Part shown: piece after piece, positions 57,196-64,000 of the stretch
How positions within the stretch are numbered: the stretch's first letter is position 1
Layout of the letters: every line of letters starts with the position of its first letter
Assembly (NCBI GenBank): GCA_021199375.1
Contig: JAJQIB010000008.1
Coordinates: 1 to 64,000 of the forward strand
Reading direction: 5' to 3'
Source: Ruminococcus sp.
GTDB taxonomy: Bacteria > Bacillota > Clostridia > Oscillospirales > Ruminococcaceae
DNA length: 64,000 nucleotides
Translations under genes and position numbers: made by a program
The notes under the pieces: generated by a model
Seen by the model: the letters and a program-made list of their open reading frames with translations, nothing else
The model's database searches: none
What the model was told of the DNA's origin: nothing

Positions 57196-57207
57196 GAACA
57201 AATGTTC
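57196..57207. promoter_or_regulatory. LexA box 1 at polY
   Basis: GAACAAATGTTC, a perfect GAAC-N4-GTTC palindrome, about ten bases downstream of the -10 (TATAAT on the minus strand at 57217-57222). Confidence 0.8.
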
Positions 57208-57227
57208 TGGAAGTATATTATACCACA

Positions 57228-57239
57228 AAACATACGTTC
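57228..57239. promoter_or_regulatory. LexA box 2 at polY
   Basis: On the minus strand GAACGTATGTTT, matching GAAC-N4-GTTY. It lies in the promoter spacer, 32 bases (three helical turns) from box 1. Confidence 0.7.
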
Positions 57240-57296
57240 TTTTGTTGGACTATTTGAGGATATTTTGTTAACATTTGGTGAACGACAACTAAAAAA

Positions 57297-57319
57297 CGCC
57301 GTACATTAACTGCACGGCG
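57297..57319 (-). terminator. terminator after malic enzyme
   Basis: CGCCGT/ACGGCG stem with an 11-base loop, followed on the minus strand by TTTTTT. Confidence 0.88.
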
Positions 57320-57342
57320 AATTTTCATATGTTAGCTAAAGG

Positions 57343-58515
57343 CTAGATTCTTGCAACCTTGCTATCCTTAGCTGCCTGAGCAACTGCGGATGCTACTGCT
57401 GCTGCAACATCACGATTTAAAGCTGAAGGAATGATGTAATCTGCGCTTAGCTCATCATCCTTAATGAAATCAGCTATTGCCTTAGCTGCTGCAATCTTCA
57501 TCTCATCATTGATTTCGCTTGCTCTAACATCAAGCGCACCACGGAAGATTCCGGGGAATGCCAAAACGTTATTTATCTGATTCGGGAAATCACTTCTGCC
57601 GGTGCCGACAACTGCTGCTCCGGCTTCCTTTGCGAGGTCAGGCATGATTTCGGGAGTAGGATTTGCCATAGCAAATATGATAGGATCCTTTGCCATGCTC
57701 TTAACCATATCAGGAGTAACACATCCAGGAGCTGATACGCCTATAAACACATCGGCACCCTTGATAACATCCTCAAGCGAGCCCTTGCGCATCTGCTTGT
57801 TGGTAATCTGAGCCATCTCGATCTTTTCCTTGTTAAGACCTTCTCTGCCCTCATAGATTGCGCCCTTGCGGTCACATAGAACAACATCGTTAAGTCCCAT
57901 AGCGATAAGCAGCTTGATAATAGCAATTCCTGCAGCACCTGCACCGCTTGTTACAACTCTTATTTCATCAAGCTTTTTGCCTGTGAGTTTAAGAGCGTTA
58001 ATCATAGCTGCAAGCGTTACAACGGCGGTTCCGTGCTGGTCGTCATGAAATACCGGGATATCGCAAATTTCCTTTAGCTTACGCTCAATTTCAAAGCATC
58101 TCGGAGCGGAGATATCCTCAAGGTTAATTCCGCCAAACGATCCTGCAATCATGCTTACTGTCTTGACAATTTCATCAACGTCCTTTGAACGAACGCAAAG
58201 CGGAATTGCATCAACATCACCAAACGCCTTAAAAAGCACGCACTTGCCCTCCATTACAGGCATTCCTGCTTCAGGTCCTATATCGCCTAGTCCCAAAACT
58301 GCTGTACCGTCAGTAATAACCGCTACAAGGTTTGAGCGTCTGGTTAGCTCATAGCTCTTGTCGATGTCCTTTTGAATTTCAAGACAGGGCTGTGCTACTC
58401 CGGGAGTGTAGGCAAGAGACAAATCGTCTCTGGTTTCGAGAGGCACACGTGATACGACCTCAATTTTTCCGTTCCACTGCTCATGCAGCTTTAATGATTC
58501 CTTTGCATAATCCAT
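57343..58515 (-). CDS. NAD(P)-dependent malic enzyme
   Basis: Oxidative decarboxylation of malate to pyruvate and CO2, giving NADH or NADPH. The 390-residue short-form enzyme shows VPLETRDDLSLAYTPGVA, TDGTAVLGLGDIGPEAG, the metal-binding HDDQHGTAV and the Rossmann motif SGAGAAGIAI. Cofactor choice cannot be set by eye. It lies 35 bases after the LDH/MDH-family gene, with no promoter between, so the two are cotranscribed; if that protein is a malate dehydrogenase, they form consecutive steps. Confidence 0.93.
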   Translation of the reverse strand: MDYAKESLKLHEQWNGKIEVVSRVPLETRDDLSLAYTPGVAQPCLEIQKDIDKSYELTRRSNLVAVITDGTAVLGLGDIGPEAGMPVMEGKCVLFKAFGDVDAIPLCVRSKDVDEIVKTVSMIAGSFGGINLEDISAPRCFEIERKLKEICDIPVFHDDQHGTAVVTLAAMINALKLTGKKLDEIRVVTSGAGAAGIAIIKLLIAMGLNDVVLCDRKGAIYEGREGLNKEKIEMAQITNKQMRKGSLEDVIKGADVFIGVSAPGCVTPDMVKSMAKDPIIFAMANPTPEIMPDLAKEAGAAVVGTGRSDFPNQINNVLAFPGIFRGALDVRASEINDEMKIAAAKAIADFIKDDELSADYIIPSALNRDVAAAVASAVAQAAKDSKVARI

Positions 58516-58550
58516 TTCTATTCATTTCCTTTCATAGATATAGTTTTTTG

Positions 58551-59507
58551 TTAAATTCCAATCTCATCAATTACCTTTTTAATTGCCTTTGAGCTCTTTC
58601 TTATCATTTCATCCTCATCGGGATTAAGATTTACCTTTATGCGCTGTGAAACACCGTCCGCGCCGATTACATACGGCAGACTCAAGCACACATCCTCTGT
58701 GCCGTAAATTCCATCTGTTAGAGTTGACACCGTCATAACCGAACGTGAATCTCTTAGTATACACTCACAAATTTTATTTACCGAAAGTGCAATTGCATAG
58801 TAGGTCGCACCCTTTGCCTCAATTACTGCAGCTCCGGCTTGACGAACAGCAGTCTCAATTTCCTTTAGCTTATCCATACTGATTTGTCGGTTGATTGAGC
58901 GAAAATATTCAAACATATTCATACCCGCAACGGTCGTGAGCGACCAGGGTACAAATGATGTATCGCCATGCTCACCAAACACGTTTGCATGAACGCTCTC
59001 CGCTGAAATTTCAAGTCTGTCCGCCAGAATAGAGCGAAGCCTTGCCGAATCAAGCATTGTACCAGTGCCAATTATTTTGTTTCGTGAAATTCCGTACCGT
59101 ACCAACGTGTAGGTTAGAATATCCACGGGATTGCTGACAACTACATATACCGAATCGGGGCAGTGTTTTGTTATCTCAGGCAAAACCTGATTGATTATGT
59201 CAACATTCGTCTTAGCAAGCTCCATTCTCGACTGTCCCGGCTTTCTGCCAACTCCTACTGATATAACTACAATATCAGCTCCCTTTGTATCAGGATAGTC
59301 ACCGGCATAAATATCAACCGAAGGACAAAAGTTTATTCCCTGACGGATATCCATTGCCTCGCCCTCAGCCTTTGCCTTGTCAATATCGACAAGCACCAGT
59401 TCAGAACAGACGCCTTTAATTGTAAGGGTATAGGCTATAGTCGCACCAACATTTCCTGCTCCGAGTACAGCTATTTTGGTACCCTTTTTTTCATCTTTGA
59501 TACTCAA
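58551..59507 (-). CDS. LDH/MDH-family dehydrogenase, probably malate dehydrogenase
   Basis: NAD-dependent 2-hydroxyacid dehydrogenase of the L-lactate/malate family, about 318 residues. The dinucleotide site GAGNVG (16-21) and Asp41 at the end of strand 2 favour NAD. Catalytic residues are Asp153, Arg156 and His180 (FGEHGD). At the substrate-selecting position, where lactate dehydrogenases have Gln (LDH numbering 102), this protein has Arg88 (GVGRKPGQSR), as malate dehydrogenases do. It keeps the LDH-like Thr later in KGATYYAIA. Standard annotation would be L-lactate dehydrogenase. TTG start at 59507, nine bases after GGAGG. Confidence 0.85.
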   Translation of the reverse strand: MSIKDEKKGTKIAVLGAGNVGATIAYTLTIKGVCSELVLVDIDKAKAEGEAMDIRQGINFCPSVDIYAGDYPDTKGADIVVISVGVGRKPGQSRMELAKTNVDIINQVLPEITKHCPDSVYVVVSNPVDILTYTLVRYGISRNKIIGTGTMLDSARLRSILADRLEISAESVHANVFGEHGDTSFVPWSLTTVAGMNMFEYFRSINRQISMDKLKEIETAVRQAGAAVIEAKGATYYAIALSVNKICECILRDSRSVMTVSTLTDGIYGTEDVCLSLPYVIGADGVSQRIKVNLNPDEDEMIRKSSKAIKKVIDEIGI

Positions 59508-59560
59508 TGTATGTTTCCTCCACTTATAAATTACAAACGTTAAAAAACGATTCAAAATAA

Positions 59561-59589
59561 ATTATACTATATTTTCCGACAAATTTCAA
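59561..59589 (-). promoter_or_regulatory. promoter of the LDH/MDH-malic enzyme operon
   Basis: TTGAAA, 17 bases, TATAAT on the minus strand. An inverted repeat AATTTCA-ATAG-TGAAATT (59582-59599) covers the -35 and may be an operator. Confidence 0.8.
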
Positions 59590-59611
59590 TAGTGAAATTG
59601 ACAATATTTTG

Positions 59612-59633
59612 ACAAACTATATGAACAGTTTGT
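59612..59633. promoter_or_regulatory. inverted repeat between divergent promoters
   Basis: ACAAACT-N8-AGTTTGT, extended outward by ATATTTT/AAAATAT with a one-base bulge. It lies between the two divergent promoters and could serve either. It does not fit the Rex consensus. Confidence 0.55.
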
Positions 59634-59658
59634 AAAATATTACGAAGCCAAAATCTCA

Positions 59659-59687
59659 TTGACATTTGATCAATTATATAGTATAAT
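59659..59687 (+). promoter_or_regulatory. nadA promoter
   Basis: TTGACA, 17 bases, TATAAT, about 80 bases before nadA. Confidence 0.88.
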
Positions 59688-59767
59688 AAATATATGATGT
59701 GAGCAGGGCTATGTAGCCTTGCTAAAAAGCATAATAATATCTTTCGATTGAAAGGACTGCGTATATT

Positions 59768-60703
59768 ATGGACAAAACAATTGCACAAATACAACAGGAA
59801 ATAGCTGAGATGAAGGCTCAAAAGGATATCTGTATACTTGCACATAGCTATCAGGGACGCGAGATTGTCGAAACGGCAGATTTTACCGGAGATTCCTATG
59901 CGCTATCTGTTAATGCCTCAAAGGTGAAAAATAAAAATATCATTTTTTGCGGAGTGCATTTTATGGCGGAAACAGCTAAGATGCTCTCTCCTGACAAAAA
60001 TGTTTATCTTTCAAACATGATTGCGGGATGTCCGATGGCTGAACAGATGGAGCCTGAAATGATAGAAGCAATTAAGGCTCAGGATCCTGAGCGCAGGGTT
60101 GTAGCATACATAAACACCACTGCTGCGCTAAAAACCGTTTGCGATGTATGTGTTACATCCTCATCGGCAGTTAAGATTGTCAGCTCAATGGAGGATAAGA
60201 AAATTCTTTTTATTCCTGACTGCAATCTTGGTGCATTTGTACAAAAGGCTTGTCCTGACAAGGATATAAAGCTTCTTCAGGGAGGCTGTCCGGTACACGC
60301 TGCTGTTACAGTACAGGAGGCAATTAAAGCGAAGGAGGCTCATCCGAACGCACTGCTGCTTGTGCATCCTGAATGTAATCCTAAAGTAAGCGAGCTTGCT
60401 GACTATGTAGGCTCAACAACAGGAATCATGAATTTTGCAAAGAAATCCGATGCCAAAGAATTTATCATTGGCACCGAAATCAGCATTGCTGAGCATCTTC
60501 AATATGAATGTCCCGATAAGAGATTCTATATACTTTCAAAGAAAATACTCTGTCCTAATATGAAATCTACAACACTCATGGACGTTTACAGACTCTGTAA
60601 AGCAATCGGTACTGATGAGGCAAAGGAAAATGAAATTATCATGAGCAATGAGCTTATTAATTGTGCAGTTAAGTGCATAAACGAAATGCTTAGATTAGGA
60701 TAA
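59768..60703 (+). CDS. nadA: quinolinate synthase
   Basis: Iron-sulfur enzyme that condenses iminoaspartate with dihydroxyacetone phosphate to quinolinate for NAD synthesis, 311 residues. ILAHSYQGREIVETADFTGDS, FCGVHFMAETAK and HPECNPKV are family blocks; cluster Cys candidates are in AGCPMA, HPECN and the C-terminal KKILCPNMK. nadB and nadC, usual neighbours, are absent here. AAGGACTGCGTATATT precedes the ATG. It starts a likely three-gene operon. Confidence 0.95.
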   Translation: MDKTIAQIQQEIAEMKAQKDICILAHSYQGREIVETADFTGDSYALSVNASKVKNKNIIFCGVHFMAETAKMLSPDKNVYLSNMIAGCPMAEQMEPEMIEAIKAQDPERRVVAYINTTAALKTVCDVCVTSSSAVKIVSSMEDKKILFIPDCNLGAFVQKACPDKDIKLLQGGCPVHAAVTVQEAIKAKEAHPNALLLVHPECNPKVSELADYVGSTTGIMNFAKKSDAKEFIIGTEISIAEHLQYECPDKRFYILSKKILCPNMKSTTLMDVYRLCKAIGTDEAKENEIIMSNELINCAVKCINEMLRLG

Positions 60704-60716
60704 ACGGAGGACATCT

Positions 60717-61322
60717 ATGGGCACTAATGTTGAAGAAAACAAGGCTAGATTCAAAGAAATTTTCAATGATAAAATAACAAGAAGAGGATCTGAAAAGCTT
60801 CTCGAATGGCTTGAATCTGAAGGAAGTGACTTTTTTACCGCTCCTGCATCTACACGCTACCATGGCGCATACGAGGGCGGACTTTGTGAGCACTCACTAA
60901 ATGTCTACGACTGTCTGTGCAGCTATCTTGCTCGTGATAGAGTAAGAGAGGAATACAAGCTTGAATGCTCGGAGGAAACAACTGCTATAATCGCTCTTTT
61001 ACACGATTTATGCAAAGTGAATCTCTACAGAGCAAGCTACAGAAACAAGAAAAATGAGCATGGCGATTGGATACAGGTTCCCTTTTACGAATTTAACGAC
61101 ATGCTTCCCTATGGTCACGGCGAAAAAAGTGTGTACATAGTAAACGGATTTATGCGACTAACACGTGACGAGGCTATGGCTATACGCTGGCACATGGGCT
61201 TTTCAGGTGAAGAAAATAAAAACACTATAGGCAATGCACTTGAGCTTTTTCCACTTGCTTTTGCTTTAAATGTGGCTGATATGGAATCAACTTATTTTGT
61301 TGAAGGAAGAGATTATAAATAG
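60717..61322 (+). CDS. HD-domain phosphohydrolase family protein
   Basis: A 201-residue soluble protein with HD-domain metal ligands: YHGAYEGGLCEHSLNV, ALLHDLCKV and the later RWHMGF. This form (HD protein starting with an oligonucleotide-like helical segment) occurs widely in Clostridia and phages of Clostridia with no fixed function. Fourteen bases after nadA and 13 before the GH3 gene. GGAGGACATCT precedes the ATG. Confidence 0.82.
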   Translation: MGTNVEENKARFKEIFNDKITRRGSEKLLEWLESEGSDFFTAPASTRYHGAYEGGLCEHSLNVYDCLCSYLARDRVREEYKLECSEETTAIIALLHDLCKVNLYRASYRNKKNEHGDWIQVPFYEFNDMLPYGHGEKSVYIVNGFMRLTRDEAMAIRWHMGFSGEENKNTIGNALELFPLAFALNVADMESTYFVEGRDYK

Positions 61323-61334
61323 GAGTTGTAAATT

Positions 61335-63599
61335 ATGGATATTGATACAATTTTAAATGAGCTTACACTCGAAGAAAAGGCTGGGCTTTGTTCAGGTGCT
61401 GACTTTTGGCACACTAAGGCTGTCAAGCGACTTGGCATTGAGCCCATTATGGTATCTGACGGTCCTCACGGACTAAGAAAGAATGTAGACCTTGCTGAAA
61501 ACCCGAATCAGGCAATTGAAGCAGTTTGCTTTCCGACAGCATCAGCTCTTGCCTGTTCATTCGATACACAGCTTTTGACCGAAATGGGAAAAGCACTCGG
61601 TGAGGAGTGTCAGGCAGAAAATGTCTCCGTAATTTTAGGACCCGGCTGTAACATTAAGCGTTCCCCACTTTGCGGAAGAAACTTTGAGTACTTCTCAGAG
61701 GATCCATATCTTGCCTCACGAATGGCAATAGCTCACATCAAGGGAGTACAAAGCAAAGGCATCGGTACATCGCTCAAGCACTTTGCCGCTAACAATCAAG
61801 AATACAGAAGACATTCAGTAAATGAGGAAATTGATGAGCGCACCCTGCACGAGATTTATCTCGCTGCATTTGAGCCTGTAGTCAAGGATGCTAAGCCGTG
61901 GACGGTTATGTGCTCATACAATAAAATCAACGGATACTACTCATCACAGAACAAGCTGCTGCTAAGCGACATTTTACGTGATGAATGGGGATATGAAGGA
62001 CTTGTCATGAGCGACTGGGGAGCAGTCGATGACAGAGTACGTGGTATTAAGGCAGGACTAGATCTTGAAATGCCGTCAAGCATGGGCAAAAATGATGCAT
62101 TTATTATCAAGGCTGTCGAGGATGGCACGCTTTCGATGGACGAGCTTGACAAGTGTGTAAGACGTGTGCTTGAGCTTATAGCAAAAAGTGGAGAGAGCAA
62201 AACCGAGATGGTTTGGGATAAGGATCGTCATCACAAGCTGGCAGAAAAAATCGAGTCTGAATGTGCTGTACTGCTCAAAAATGATGACAATGCTCTGCCG
62301 CTATCTACAAGCGACAGCATTGCCTTTATAGGTGCTTTTGCTGAGGATCCACGATATCAGGGCGGCGGCAGCTCGCATATAAACTCCTACAAAACCACCT
62401 CAGCGCTAGAAGCAGTAAAAAATGTATGCAATGTTACATACGCAAGTGGCTTTAGCCTGGAAAAGGATGAAATCAACCCAGAGCTCGAGAAGGAGGCTCT
62501 TGATGTAGCAGCCAAGGCTGACAAGGTTGTAGTGTTTGCAGGACTTCCCGAATCATTTGAGTCTGAAGGATACGACAGAAAGCACATGAGAATGCCTAAC
62601 AATCAGCTTGAGCTAATCGACAAGCTCTGTGAGGTAAATAAAAATGTCATAATTGTTCTTCACAATGGTTCACCGATTGAACTGCCATTTGCTGACAAGG
62701 TAAAAGCAATTCTTGAAATGTATTTAGGCGGTCAGGCAGTAGGTGGTGCTGAAATCAAGCTGCTTTTTGGAGATGTAAATCCAAGCGGCAAGCTTGCTGA
62801 AACCTTCCCACTTAAGCTAGAGGATAATCCTTCATATCTCAACTTCCCAGGTGAGGGTGACTCGGTTAGATATGCCGAAGGGATTTTTGTGGGATATCGC
62901 TATTACGAAAAGAAAAAAATGGCAGTGCGCTTCCCGTTTGGACATGGTCTTAGCTACACTACATTTGAATACTCCGACCTAAGACTTTCAGACATTGAGG
63001 TTGGCGAAAAGAAAAACCTTACTGCCGAGCTTTGTATCACAAATACAGGCAGCTATGCAGGTGCAGAGGTTGTAGAGCTTTACATCCAGCCAATTAATCC
63101 AAATGTAATTCGTCCTGTCAAGGAGCTTAAGGGCTTTGAGAAGGTGTTCTTAAAACCTGGCGAGAGCAAAAGAATTGTCTTTAGCCTAGATAAGTCAGCA
63201 TTTGCGTACTACTCAGACAAGATTCATGACTGGTACAGCGAAAGCGGAGAGTATAATGTGCTGATTGGAGCATCCTCAGCTGATATAAGGCTCTCTGGCA
63301 AGGTGCATTTTAATGCTAGTAAGACGCTTCCGATTCACTTTACTCTTGACAGCACCGGAGGAGATATAAGCGAGACTGAAGAGGGCAAGCAGATGCTTGA
63401 TGAGATGCTCAAATTGGTGTTCATCGGAGCAAATGGAGGAGCTGATGAAAAGAGTGAAAGCGGGCTTGAAATGCTAACCGCTATGACACGTGATATGCCG
63501 CTTCACGCACTGGTAAGCTTCACGGATTCTCCTGATATTACAAGAGAGCGCTTGAAGCTGCTGATTGACAAACTAAATGAAATTTATTCTCACGAATAA
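61335..63599 (+). CDS. glycoside hydrolase family 3, beta-glucosidase-like
   Basis: A 754-residue GH3 enzyme without a signal peptide, so cytoplasmic. The N-terminal barrel has VSDGPHGLRK, GRNFEYFSEDPYLASRMA and KHFAANNQEYRR; the nucleophile is Asp227 in VMSDWGAV. The second domain starts near residue 310 (CAVLLKNDDNALPL), followed by a fibronectin-III-like C-terminal domain with FPFGHGLSYTTFEYS. The final ~80 residues form a separate tail not seen in short GH3 proteins. It would hydrolyse imported beta-linked oligosaccharides; sugar specificity is unknown. Confidence 0.93.
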   Translation: MDIDTILNELTLEEKAGLCSGADFWHTKAVKRLGIEPIMVSDGPHGLRKNVDLAENPNQAIEAVCFPTASALACSFDTQLLTEMGKALGEECQAENVSVILGPGCNIKRSPLCGRNFEYFSEDPYLASRMAIAHIKGVQSKGIGTSLKHFAANNQEYRRHSVNEEIDERTLHEIYLAAFEPVVKDAKPWTVMCSYNKINGYYSSQNKLLLSDILRDEWGYEGLVMSDWGAVDDRVRGIKAGLDLEMPSSMGKNDAFIIKAVEDGTLSMDELDKCVRRVLELIAKSGESKTEMVWDKDRHHKLAEKIESECAVLLKNDDNALPLSTSDSIAFIGAFAEDPRYQGGGSSHINSYKTTSALEAVKNVCNVTYASGFSLEKDEINPELEKEALDVAAKADKVVVFAGLPESFESEGYDRKHMRMPNNQLELIDKLCEVNKNVIIVLHNGSPIELPFADKVKAILEMYLGGQAVGGAEIKLLFGDVNPSGKLAETFPLKLEDNPSYLNFPGEGDSVRYAEGIFVGYRYYEKKKMAVRFPFGHGLSYTTFEYSDLRLSDIEVGEKKNLTAELCITNTGSYAGAEVVELYIQPINPNVIRPVKELKGFEKVFLKPGESKRIVFSLDKSAFAYYSDKIHDWYSESGEYNVLIGASSADIRLSGKVHFNASKTLPIHFTLDSTGGDISETEEGKQMLDEMLKLVFIGANGGADEKSESGLEMLTAMTRDMPLHALVSFTDSPDITRERLKLLIDKLNEIYSHE

Positions 63600-63631
63600 A
63601 CAAGCTATATCATAAAGCTAATATGCGTAAA

Positions 63632-63667
63632 AACAGGACTGCTGTCAAATTAAACAGCAGTCCTGTT
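63632..63667 (+). terminator. terminator after the GH3 gene
   Basis: Perfect 13-bp stem AACAGGACTGCTG/CAGCAGTCCTGTT with a 10-base loop. The tail is only TT, so it may act together with the next hairpins. Confidence 0.8.
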
Positions 63668-63672
63668 AAGCC

Positions 63673-63718
63673 TGTCGAACAATCCCAGAAACCGTGCGGG
63701 ATCTGGGGTTGTTCGACA
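63673..63718. repeat. long hairpin of unknown role
   Basis: A 17-bp stem (63673-63689 with 63702-63718, one G-U pair) around a 12-base loop, GC-rich, without a T run on either side. It sits between two terminator-like hairpins. It could be a dispersed repeat or part of a small RNA. Confidence 0.6.
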
Positions 63719-63721
63719 AGC

Positions 63722-63749
63722 AAAAGGCCCTCGTTTTAGGAGGGCTTTT
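63722..63749 (-). terminator. terminator after the right-edge surface protein
   Basis: GCCCTC/GAGGGC stem with flanking AAAA and TTTT arms, a 7-base loop and a T run on either strand. It serves the minus-strand gene that ends at 63768. Confidence 0.85.
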
Positions 63750-63767
63750 ACAATTAAAGTAAATTAA

Positions 63768-64000
63768 TTACTTTCTCTTTTTTAGCATAACTATAGCTGC
63801 ACCGACTAGCATTACTGCTCCTGCTGCTGCAGATGCTCCCGTGTCGGGATTTGTGTCTGAGCTGCTTGTAGTAGTTGTGCCGGAGCTGGAAGACTCAGAC
63901 TCGCTTGCAGATGTCTCATCAGTAGAATCATCAGAATCATCTGAATCGCTTGATTCGGTCGATTCGCTGCTGTCATCGCTGCTTGTGCTGCTTGAATCTG
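63768..64000 (-). CDS. sortase-anchored surface protein, C-terminal part
   Basis: Partial: the gene enters from the right edge and ends with TAA at 63768-63770. The visible 77 residues are a Ser/Asp/Glu/Thr stalk (DSDDSDDSTDETSASESES, then SSGTTTTSSSDT) followed by NPDTG, a hydrophobic segment and KKRK. This is a cell-wall sorting signal with an NPxTG type motif. The stalk composition matches the protein at 39013-40596, but the sorting motif differs. The functional domain lies outside the window. Confidence 0.85.
   Translation of the reverse strand, partial: DSSSTSSDDSSESTESSDSDDSDDSTDETSASESESSSSGTTTTSSSDTNPDTGASAAAGAVMLVGAAIVMLKKRK

Noticed and set aside
59612-59633. Rex operator upstream of the LDH/MDH gene
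   Set aside because: The arms ACAAACT/AGTTTGT with an 8-base gap do not fit the Rex consensus TTGTTAA-N4-TTAACAA; kept only as an unassigned palindrome.

Overview
The window looks like a chromosomal stretch from a spore-forming, anaerobic, low-to-mid GC Firmicute of the class Clostridia, most likely Ruminococcus-like (Oscillospiraceae). Support comes from a complete spoIIIAA-AH operon with a sigma-E type promoter, an uninterrupted sigK, strong AGGAGG ribosome binding sites, near-consensus TTGACA-N17-TATAAT promoters, a Clostridia-type nusB/xseAB/dxs/argR/recN cluster, and sortase-anchored proteins with Ser/Asp/Glu-rich stalks and SPATG or NPDTG motifs. Most of the window is core genome. I see no prophage, insertion sequence, CRISPR array, rRNA or tRNA gene.

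Layout. 1-5.5 kb: DNA repair (uvrA behind a DUF3795 gene, and uvrB), each with a LexA-type box. 5.6-8.8 kb: pseudouridine synthase, PHP phosphoesterase, TSCPD protein and glycerophosphodiesterase. 8.9-15.6 kb: a membrane-anchored protein with a T/G homopolymer leader, an ABC transporter pair and a LytTR/GHKL two-component system. 15.8-22.6 kb: full F-type ATP synthase operon with a two-carboxylate (Na+-type) c subunit and a very short epsilon. 22.6-26.8 kb: MarR-controlled heterodimeric ABC exporter. 26.9-30.8 kb: rpsB-tsf, ylmC-like gene, AlkD-like gene and sigK. 30.8-38.7 kb: GT-C glycosyltransferase, MarR-glgB pair, and a DUF6320/acyltransferase-like/hflX operon. 39-40.6 kb: sortase-anchored surface protein. 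40.7-50.5 kb: housekeeping operon asp23-nusB-tsaD paralogue-xseA-xseB-ispA-dxs-tlyA-nadK-argR-recN. 50.6-55.4 kb: spoIIIA operon. 55.4-55.6 kb: candidate small RNA. 55.7-57.2 kb: SOS-type Y-family polymerase. 57.3-59.5 kb: an LDH/MDH-family gene followed by malic enzyme. 59.8-63.6 kb: nadA, an HD protein and a GH3 beta-glucosidase. 63.8 kb to the end: 3' end of another sortase-anchored surface protein.

Working together. Three separate loci (DUF3795-uvrA, uvrB, polY) carry GAAC-N4-GTTY boxes at their promoters and probably form part of one SOS regulon. The LDH-family enzyme has Arg where lactate dehydrogenases have the specificity Gln, and it is followed closely by malic enzyme, which suggests a malate shunt. 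The ATP synthase c subunit suggests sodium coupling. The first ~40 bases are a G run followed by a C run and look like a contig-end artefact; just inside them a promoter points off the window.
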